From an uncultured bacterium (GTDB lineage Bacteria > Patescibacteriota > Gracilibacteria > Absconditabacterales > Absconditicoccaceae), in contig CAJBLF010000016.1 of assembly GCA_903953935.1 (NCBI GenBank), forward strand, positions 1 through 35,684: a stretch of 35,684 bases of DNA, in the 5' to 3' direction. Positions 26,410-35,684 of the stretch are shown here, one piece after another; within the stretch, counting starts at the first letter, position 1; each line of letters opens with the position of its first letter. Position numbers and translations under genes: made by a program. The notes below the pieces were generated by a model. That model saw only the letters and a program-made list of their open reading frames with translations, searched no databases and was not told the DNA's origin.

Positions 26410-29400
26410 ATGGCCATTATAGGGAATAGTAACGTCGAATATAAAAAAGACGAAAAAACTAGGTATCATGAAGCCGAAAACATTAAGGACATTACACAAA
26501 CAGACTTAAAAAAATTGAAAACAGAGTTGAAACCTGAGACAGAAACAGACCTAGATTCAAAACTTACAAAAATCAACGAGCATGTTGAAACATATTTCGA
26601 TTGATTTCTTTCTAGAGATCGAGAAAAATCTATTACCCTGGATGTAAACTGAGTTCAGATTACCGATATAGTAAAAAATATTGTCGCTTCTTGAGATAAA
26701 ACTAAACTTGATGCACTAGCTAATCATGTAATCAATCAAGTGTGATATGAGAAGGATATATTAGAAATAAAGGATATTGAAATACAAAATGTTCTTAAGG
26801 GATATAAATTTGAACTCATCGATATATGGAATCAAGTCAAAGAATCCTCTACTGGACAACCCGATCAGCCATTTAATAAAGATTTAGATAATGGAAAAAA
26901 TGATTCTGATCATCCATTTAATAAAGATTCGAATGATGGTAAAACAGACAACTATCAAAAACAGGATGACTATATCGATCCCTATAAACAGACGGGATAT
27001 ACTGATGTAAATAAAGATAGACAAATAGAAAATATTTACAGAGACAACAAGGTTTCCAAAGTACTAGAAAGGATTTTTGATAACGAACAATGAGGAGAAG
27101 AAATTCGTAGAGGAATGTTTAACATAAATCTAGATAAAGAAGATGGTCTTGCTGGTATCATCATCGCTATCCGTGAGGCAATAGTAAACAAAGATAATAA
27201 TGACTCAAATAATGTCCATAAAAAGTTATATAATAAACTTATCGAGCAAGGGATATTGCGTATTTCTGGAAACACCATTGATCTTGAATTTTCTAGAAAA
27301 AATTTAGTTGAGCTTCTTGATTCCAATGATCTTGTATATACAAGAAAATGATGACTTGATGATGAAAAAGCAAAAATTGCTAAACTATTGAGTAGAGCAC
27401 AACGAGCTGATCTTGATACGTTTGCATCACTTCTTCAATCTAAGGACGATGTAGTTATGGCAGTCAAAGAATGGAACAACACACTAGAAATGACCTGACA
27501 AAATAGAGAAAAATCAGAAAGAAGAGAAACACAGACCTCACTCATTACTGATACTAATGTCTTGGAGTTTTTATGTGACTTCAATAGTGACTGAGAAATA
27601 TCCGCAGAATATAAAAGAAAAAACAATAAAGAACAAAGAAATCAATGAGATGTTTGAGTCCTCTTTTGACAACAAGTTCTGTTTACTGTTGACCAAGCAA
27701 TTGCAGTTAAAGAGGTCGAACTCGGTACACCACAATGAGAACAAGTGGTTATCTCCAGCATCATCAAGAACATGAACATAGCAGATAGTAGAAACCTAGA
27801 AACTACACATCTCATAACTATGCAGAAAGATCCAACAAAATGCACCAAAGCAAATCTCACAAAACTCATCAATGGTGATGTTACTCAAGGCATCTATCCT
27901 ATGCCTGAGATGAAGATTTTCTTTCTCGATGCTATCAAAAAAATAAATGGCTGAAACCAAGAAGTCCAACCAGATTTGTATGATACCCTCGTAGGCAAAG
28001 AAGCTGAATCATTTCTTTCTGAAAGAACAGAATTGCTTTCTCTCTATGAAACAGAAATTGCACTCAAAAATAAACTTGATGAGATACTTGCTGCTTCCCA
28101 AGAACCAACAACAAAAGAAATGATTAGAAAAAATGGACTTGTACGCGTCAGAGAAACTGTATTTACTCAAATCATGACTGTTATCGATCATGTAGAAATA
28201 ACCACAAATGATGGTGCGAAAACTCAACTCCAAGCAGCAGGCGTAGATAAATGACGAGAGACTCGCACACTCAAAAAAGAACTTCTAGAAAGCACAATCA
28301 ATAGCCTCATACAAACATGAATCCATTATAGCGAGACATGATGATGGAGATTTATGCTAGGATATGGTAAAGAAGGAACAAGTAAATCTGGTAGGACTAA
28401 GCGAGCACGAGGTGCTGGTGGATGACTTATCATCTCATGAAGCAATATCGAACTTGCTATCAATCTTACGTGAGAAGTCGCTGAACAATATAATTATCAA
28501 AGAGTTATCAATGCCAATCTTTCAAAGGTAAAAAGCGCTAAATATGTCGGTATTGAATGATGAGTACTCGCTGGTATCGGAACGCAAGATCGATGAGTAG
28601 ATGTAGAATGATATGCGGGCATAAATTGGCAGCAAGATCCTGTGGCTGGTATCAACCAAATTAACAAACAATATGAATCAGTATCACAAGAAATTTTTGA
28701 TATCAGAGAAGCGTCTCCTGATATTCTTTCTGATAAAGTATGATTCACAAATTATATGCTTGGAAGAATTACAGGAAAAAAAACTGATAAGGTATATGGA
28801 AAATTTATTGCAAATAATGAACAACACCTCATCGACAATCTTGCTTTCATAGTAAGATATATGGATGCCAACAATTTCTTTTGAGACAATAGCATACTCA
28901 AAAAATATCCACAAATAAATACTCCAAATGCAATCAACACATTACTCGACATCATCCAATCAGGAAATATCGAATCACGAAGATCAGATATTATTGCATG
29001 ACTTCACGGTAAAGTGGCACTCACCAAATTATCTTTTGGCGTGACAACAAATGCACTGACTTTGAAATCATGATCAGGAGTATGATCTCCAAATGCCCCA
29101 ACACCAGGATCAACTTCTGGAGAAACTACAGGACAATGAAATACAACCACAGGAAATGGAGGCAATGAATCTTGAGGAAATGAGTCATGAGGAAATCTTG
29201 GTGAAAGTAGATTTGGCGTCGCTGGTGTATATATAGGACTCAGAATCTCAACATGGAAAAATATTTATGTCCCAAATGAAGCACAATATCTCTTCACACA
29301 ATACGAAACATGACAAGGTATCTGAACCGAATACATCACCAATCCTCTCAAAGACCTCAATAAATATGGAGAATATTTAATTGCACTTTACAACGATCCA

Positions 29401-31266
29401 CAAAAAAGATTATGATATAGTATACATGGAAAAACATTGGTGATTACCTTTGACTCAAAATGATCCGATCTTACCCTTGCAAAATTTCTCAATATTCATG
29501 CAACCACAGATGCTCAACCATGATTCTCACTTAAAGGCAATGTTCTAACCATAGGAAATGTCGGGGAGATGGGTGCATATACTATTACCGAAGCTAAGGG
29601 TGTCCGTAGAATACTCTGTCTATGAAGCAAAAAACTTGATGATGCAGAACGCCTTACTTGAGATAATGCGACTATTGATGTAGATCCTATGAAACCACAA
29701 GAAACTGGCAACAATCTTCCATGGACACAGACAAGAATACAAACCGAGATTATCGACAAGATGACAGGTACCTGAGCATGACTCGATATTGCAAAAACAG
29801 AAACAGCAGCATTTATCAGTTCAGAAGCAAAGCTTCAAAAACCTACAGGCAAAGAACGAGCAACAACAACGATCACCTTTGAACCCACAACTATAGAAGG
29901 ATCACTTCTCACACAATGAGCATTGACCATTACCAAAAACGCTGACGATAGCTATACTGTTGCGCTTGATGATACAAATCCTACCGACAAGCTTATCATC
30001 AATTATATCGATCAAAAAGCCTATCAAGAAGCAAAAAATAAAGCAATACACAACAAAGAAAGTCGGAGTGTTACCACAACTTTTGATGAAGAAGGTATAA
30101 AAAAAGAATTTGCACTACCAACAAACATCAGCACGGTATTTGCCCAAGATACTGAAGAAGCACTCTCTGTATTTGACAATTACAATAAGACACTCTATAG
30201 AGAGTTTATGGAAAGTATAGTCGATAAAAACATTGATTCTTTCATCAATGCCACTGATTATGGGAATGCATTTGAAGCACTCAAAAAAATACTAACAACT
30301 AACAAGAAATATAATGAATTACCCGATCTCAAAGCACTCATAGAAAGAACTGATTTAACGCCCAATGAGAAAATGCTCATCGTGGATAAATTCAAAACAA
30401 TTTTTTCCTATGTTATCGAACTTACTGATGGAAAAAATGACGGAAAAAAATTAAGCTCACTCATATCCGTAAGAAAACTTACCTATACCACCATGAAGTG
30501 ACCTAATGGAGAAAAATTTCCTACTATGGATGATTATAGGACAACTATTGTAAATAATCTCAAGAATGAAAATACATTGGAACGTACATCTGTACCTAAT
30601 CTTATAGGATTCACTGCATTTTATAGATTAAAAGATGACAAAGGAAGAAAATATGCCATGACTCCTGTGGGATGAACTAATGTACTCTCATCATGAGATC
30701 TCGAAACAGCTATGCTTCCACTCAATAACTGAGATATCCCAAAAGCAAAAGATTGGTTTATCAAAAATCTTAACGTTAATAAAGACAACAAAAAAATGAT
30801 ACTCGAGAAAATCGTCAACCTTCTTAATAAAAATGGTATTAATATACCTATAGATAGCCTTGAACCAAAACTTGAAAAACTTCTTAAAACTAACGAACTC
30901 ATTCTTCAAGATTTAACACTTGACTCTTTTAAGAAAATAAGTATAGATATTAATCGAGTATTTTACCTTTTGGGTGAATGCGGAAATGAATCCCTCGGAA
31001 TGAATATTAAGGGAATCAAAATACATGACGTCAATGTTCCTGAAGCAAACTTTACAGGAAGTGGAATCCCTGAAAAAGAATTGGAAGGCGGTATGGATCT
31101 AAATATCAAGAGCCATTCTATCGCTAGTAAAGTACTGACACAAGAAAAGAGGGTCGGCATAAAACACCACCAATCAAATATGCCTATAAAACCTAAGGGC
31201 AGTAGTACTGCAGGAGAAACAACAGACCCATGAGAAATAACTACATGAGAAGGTGGTAACGAATAA
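26410..31266 (+). CDS. Giant protein of unknown function, 1618 residues
   Basis: One open frame of 1618 codons once UGA is read as glycine; the standard code breaks it dozens of times. No family recognised, and no signal peptide or clear membrane segment. The first 250 residues are polar, Asp/Asn/Lys-rich and repeat a PFNKD-type unit (QPFNKDLDN, HPFNKDSND). At residue 390 DFNSDGEISAE resembles an EF-hand-type calcium loop, though the last acidic ligand is one position early. Residues 640-700 are Gly-rich and strand-like (RGAGGGLIISGSNIELAINL). A Gly/Asn/Ser/Thr linker lies near 898-935. The C-terminal half is helical and acidic, ending in a Thr/Gly/Glu-rich tail. It leads an apparent operon with two exported DUF11 proteins 45 and 51 bases apart, suggesting a surface or contact function. 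How it would leave the cell is unclear. Confidence 0.8.
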
Positions 31267-31311
31267 GCAATCTCTACCCTATAATACTTTTAATCTCTTT
31301 AGACCAATATC

Positions 31312-34290
31312 ATGACAACAAGAACACATCTTGTAGCAATCATCGCAATCATAGCCGCTGCTACGCTCGGTACTTTTTGATATGCTGATCGAATAGATAA
31401 TATCCTTCCGATAGAAAGTATGTCGAATGTTAATTCTTGTTCTAGTATTGGAAAAATGTACCTCAATCAAGATAATGATGCTGATGGTAAATCAGATTAT
31501 TTTCTCTATCTTAATAGTAATTTCATCCTAAGCTGAACGACAAATGATTATACCGCTGGACAGATTCTTATGACAGATGCATGAGTCACCTATAGTAAAG
31601 TGAGATATTACAAACCACTAACAGACATGCTCTACAAAGTAGATGTAAACAATACTCCTGCAGCACTTGATAATAGTACCTTTTATAGAGCAAGTCGAGT
31701 TTTTCCTTACAATACTCCACTCAGAGGTATTGCAACCACACCAAACAAAGTAGTTTTCGAAAGACCTACAGATAATGATCCCACAAAAAACATTATCAGT
31801 ATCATCTATGATTATAGATATAAATATGCAGTAGGATTTAATGGCACAAGCACTTCATCTTACTGGTACAACCAAATTCCTGATATGGGATATATGGGAA
31901 ACAGTCCAACGTATATGACTACACTTCCTTGAACATATGGAAATAGAAAAAGAAGCCGATCAACAGATATACCTACCAGCTCTAGTTGTAGAAACTATGA
32001 ACTTCATCGATGTGGAAATGGGATAGTAGAGACCTCCAATTCTTCATATCTCAACACATTCACTTCAGAACAATGTGATGGTACTGCATGAGTGCCTTCT
32101 GGATATACTTGTACCAACACATGTACACTTCAAGCGGTTGTTGTGAAACCTACATGTACACTTTCCGTCTCTTCGTGATCTTTTGCTTTATGAACTTCCA
32201 TACAAAATTCATGGACCATTAGCGGTACCTATACTAATAGTCCACAAATAACGTATACGCCTACTACACGACCTATCACCTGACTTCCCTATACGGTAAC
32301 TACCGCTAACGGACAACATACTATCACTCCGACACATACAGGAAATTATGCTTTGAGCATGACTGTAAGTAATAGTGCATGATCATCAGTTTGTACTTCA
32401 GCGATTGCAGTAATTCCTGTAGTACCGCCACAAAACCTCAGCTGTACATTGACTTTGAGTCCCAATCCTAGCTCTCCAAACCAAGCAGTAAACGTTGCAT
32501 GGAATGTGACTGGTGGTACTTTTTACGGAACCTATATTTTTGTCACTCCTTCGCTTACATGAGCATGGCCACATGCTATAAATGCCAATCAATATAGTTG
32601 ATCTACGTCTGCACTACCAACACAAGCAGGAACATATACCTTTAGTATGATTGTAAACAACAATCAATCAACTGCTGCGTGTACATGAGTACTCACGGTT
32701 GCAGCAAACCCTCCTCCGACATGTTCGTTAACAACTATTACTCCGACTATATATTCTTGACAATCAGCGATCCTCAGCGGATCATATACGAATGCAACCT
32801 CAGCAACTATGACACCTAGTATTGCTGGATTAAATTTTATCTATCCAACACGAAATAATAACAATATATCTGTACATCCAACAACAACTACTACTTATAT
32901 ACTAACCGTCAATGGTCTTTCGGGAACAACTCCTGCAATCTGTCAAAAAACCATTACGGTAACTACTGTTCCTACACCGACTTGTTCATTGACAACAACA
33001 ACTCCTACTATCAGTTCTGGACAAACAGCAATACTTAACTGATCGTATACCAATGCAAGTTTAGCAACTATAACACCTAACATTATTTGACTTAACTTCA
33101 TCTATCCAAATCGAAGCAACAGCAACATATCTGTACAACCTACAGCTACCACAACATATACACTCACTACGTTATGATTATGATGAAGTTCTTGAGTAAG
33201 TTGTACCACTACGGTAAATGTAACAAATGTTGGACTTACGCTCAACAAAACACTAATCAACAATATCCTCTATCATTCTGGTGATCTCGTAGGTTTTAGA
33301 ATAGACTTTGCCAACAACTGAACAACCATTGCAAACAATGTCGTCCTTTCTGATTATCTTCCCGTATCACTTGAATATGTAAGCAATCAACTCTTCGGTG
33401 TATCTCCCTATACGTTTGGAACATGAATGCAATGACCAAATCAGTTCATTGAATATTCATGATTTAGCCTAACTCCTGGACAACAATGATATATGATACT
33501 TACCTGAAGATTTAAATGATATCAGTACGCAGCACAAAGACTCAATAATTCATTTATTCAAGCGACCAATGTTCCTACTATCAACTCTTCAGCGTTATTT
33601 TATGTGTATACACCTTCAGCAAACGCAACCATCACCAAAACCGCAGATAAGAGTTCTTATTATCTTGGTGAAAATGCAAGATATACGATAGCAGTGACCA
33701 ACAACGGCCCTGATACTATAGATAATGTACAAATTATAGATACTCGACCAAACCCATCTTGTATCACTATAGATCCACTTCGAACATCAAGTTTACCTAT
33801 GACAATGACCACTGCCAATAATCCTTATACTCGAAATTTAAATAGCTCCTTGTCTGTCGGACAGACAGTAAACCTATATCTCACCTGACATATTAGCAAT
33901 GCTTCAAATTGTGTAGGTACCTATATCAACAATGCTGATCTTAGATATATGGTCAATGGCCTTCTCAAAACAGGACATTCAGATGTCACTATCAATGTCT
34001 CTACCGTACCTACTGCCTCTATGAGCATAGATAAATATATCATAACCTATGGAAATACTCAATGATCCAAAGTAACATTTGGTATCACCTACCAGAACAA
34101 TTGAAATTCACCGCTCTCCAATTATGAAATTGTGGATTACTGGCCAGGCACATTAACATTTAATTCTGCTAATCCAACGCCTACTACCCAAACACCCACC
34201 TCATGATGACTCCTCTTGCGCTGGATATTTCCTGGTACTATTGCACCTAATGGTTCAGGAACAATCATTCTTACAGGAACAATTAACTAA
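31312..34290 (+). CDS. Exported repetitive surface protein with DUF11 repeats
   Basis: A 992-residue exported protein. A signal peptide (MTTRTHLVAIIAIIAAATLG, to about residue 24) is followed by a calcium-loop-like DNDADGKSD (54-62) as in thrombospondin type 3 repeats. A Cys-rich module (from C234, RCGNGIVE..EQCDG..CTNTC) resembles DUF4215. Four Ig/PKD-like modules of about 87 residues span 279-640; the last two are near-duplicates. Three DUF11-type modules span 641-992 (LNKTLINNILYHSGDLVGF, ITKTADKSSYYLGENARYT, SIDKYIITYGNTQGSKVTF). Such domains build stalks and adhesins on bacterial surfaces. No LPXTG or other C-terminal anchor is visible. It is Thr/Ser/Asn-rich and uses UGA heavily. Second gene of the operon. 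Confidence 0.85.
32713..33234 (+). repeat. Tandem duplication of one Ig-like module
   Basis: Two in-frame units of 261 bases (32713-32973 and 32974-33234) encode 87-residue modules sharing C-S-L-T-T, TPTI.SGQ, GSYTNA, GLNFIYP.R and T.TTTY.LT. The Cys positions are residues 471 and 558. The neighbouring modules are more divergent, so this pair is a younger duplication or has been homogenised. Confidence 0.8.
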
Positions 34291-34341
34291 CATTATTATA
34301 ATCAAGTATCTCATCATCTTTACATTATTATGGTTACGGAA

Positions 34342-35684
34342 ATGAAAAAAACATTTTATATCATCGCCCTCGGACTCTTATGATTCTTGTGAATCACATT
34401 TGCCGATGTAAATAGCCTGAATATTGCACCTACAACGCAATCAGCTATTTCTGGTTCGTTGGTAACATTCACGGTTACATGAACCAATACCACAGGTGAT
34501 GTATATCTCAAATATATTTTGCCAAACACGGCAAACTATTCTGTCATGTATCAAAACGCAACCATGACACCACTGAATGTTGCGCTTTTGACGCTCGGTA
34601 TCGAACATGATCCATTGTTTTTGATTCCTGCAAACAGTAATTTTTCCGTAACAGTTACTGGCAAGATGATAACTACCACACGAGCGTTTCCTCTACTATA
34701 TACTACATGACTTTTTGCTACTGATATGCAGATGACTTCTGTATTTACGTCAGCAATTGCTCAGATACTACCTGTTTCTGATCTCCTTATAAGTAATATT
34801 TTGACGTGATTTAATCCTATTTCTTCCGGAGATATCGTATCCTATTATATAGTACTACAAAATATCTGATCTGATATAGCGACCGGCATTACTTTCATCA
34901 GTACCTTCCCTATTCCTACCTTAGGCACTCCGATTGCGACATTCAATAATGTTCCGTACACATATACCTATATCAATTATCCACAGGATTTTGTATGGAC
35001 ATGATTAAATAATTTGAATCCATGAACAAGCACAATAATTACCTTATCAGCTCCACTGACACAAAATTTTCCTGTAGGTACTCCCTTTAGCCAGATTGCA
35101 AAAACCACTACTATCGCTCCTGAATATACAACGGGCAATAATTTTGCTACAGCAACAGGAAGTGTAACATGACGTCCTGATCTTCGAGTAACAAAAACAT
35201 TTCTCCAACCATGGCCATCATTTTCTTGAGATAAAGCAATCTTTGTCATCACGTATGGAAATAGTTGATATACTATAGCAAATGGAGTAATGCTTCATGA
35301 TACCGTTTCACCTCAAATTTCTCGATCATCATTTGGTTCATTATGATCTGGACAAGGAAGTGCATCTCTATCTTTATGAAATATACCAGCAGGTAGTGGA
35401 GGTACTATCATCATGACTGGATATCTTAATGGCACTTATCCAAGCCCCGGAACAACAATTACCAATACGGTAAGTATTGATATGACGGGCCAGGAAATAA
35501 CTACTTGAAACAATTATAGCACCGTAAGCTGATGGGTCATAAGCAAACCTCGAATAGCAATAGATATCCTAGCTAACAATCTTTCAAAACCACAGATGGA
35601 TACTCCTCCATACTGATCATGATCACAAATTATGATTCAAGCAGTTTCTGGTGATATCGTAAAATTGACGATGAATTATATTAA
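34342..35684 (+). CDS. Exported DUF11-type surface protein, 3' end beyond window
   Basis: The first 447 codons of a protein that continues past the window. From ATG 34342 it has a signal peptide (MKKTFYIIALGLLGFLGITFA, where two G are UGA), then a strand-rich, Thr/Ser/Asn-rich exported part. Segments such as SNILTGFNPISSGDIVSYY and LRVTKTFLQPWPSFSGDKA followed by FVITYGNSGYTIANGVML are DUF11-type repeats like those of the preceding protein. An in-frame ATG at 34330 would add four residues; I prefer 34342 because MKK is a normal signal peptide start. It lies 51 bases after the preceding gene in the same operon. Function is probably structural or adhesive at the cell surface. Confidence 0.82.

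Noticed and set aside
26410-31266. Many short broken frames that look like a decayed gene region under the standard code
   Set aside because: All interruptions are TGA in a single frame with no frameshift, and neighbouring conserved genes prove UGA is glycine; the frame is intact.
1-35684. CRISPR arrays, rRNA genes, phage or insertion sequence genes
   Set aside because: No regularly spaced direct repeats, no rRNA-like conserved segments, and no transposase, integrase or phage structural motifs were seen.

Overview
The window comes from an AT-rich bacterium that reads UGA as glycine (translation table 25). With the standard code nearly every gene breaks into fragments. With UGA = Gly they join into full-length proteins, and the recovered glycines fall at conserved places such as the P-loop of a guanylate kinase-like protein and the GNSGG motif of a serine protease. 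Every complete gene I call ends in TAA or TAG, never TGA. Among known bacteria this code is typical of the Candidate Phyla Radiation lineages Absconditabacteria (SR1) and Gracilibacteria (BD1-5). I cannot decide between these two from the window.

Layout. 38-1008 (-): dihydrofolate reductase and a flavodoxin-like protein. 1156-4162 (+): a free-standing isoleucyl-tRNA synthetase C-terminal domain, RecX, YebC and an aldo/keto reductase; two inverted copies of a palindromic intergenic repeat bracket recX. 4166-7136 (-): two large single-pass membrane proteins with a PilN/PilO-like layout. 7415-8242 (-): two small unknown proteins without UGA codons. 8408-12094 (-): a FemAB-like aminoacyltransferase and valyl-tRNA synthetase. 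12242-15224 (-): phosphoglycerate mutase, a HIT hydrolase and a guanylate kinase-like protein. 15531-15665 (-): a 44-residue membrane protein. 15877-19863 (+): prepilin peptidase, a polytopic membrane protein, two small proteins and a U32 peptidase-family protein. 19984-24662 (-): an MFS transporter, a secreted trypsin-like protease, a small basic protein and an M29 aminopeptidase. 24814-26076 (+): a 420-residue unknown protein. 26135-26207 (-): tRNA-Thr(GGU). 26410-35684 (+): an apparent operon for a 1618-residue unknown protein and two exported DUF11-type proteins, the last cut by the window edge.

How the parts fit. Translation and nucleotide metabolism genes are mixed with cell-surface functions: prepilin processing, possible pilus-assembly-like membrane proteins, peptidoglycan cross-bridging, an exported protease and repetitive exported proteins. 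This suits a small host-associated cell that depends on surface contact, but that is inference. Sigma70-like promoters and U-tailed hairpins mark many transcription units. The most unexpected non-coding signal is a GC-rich palindrome, TTGCACCCGGGTG, that recurs upstream of promoters in the middle of the window and once inside the U32 gene.
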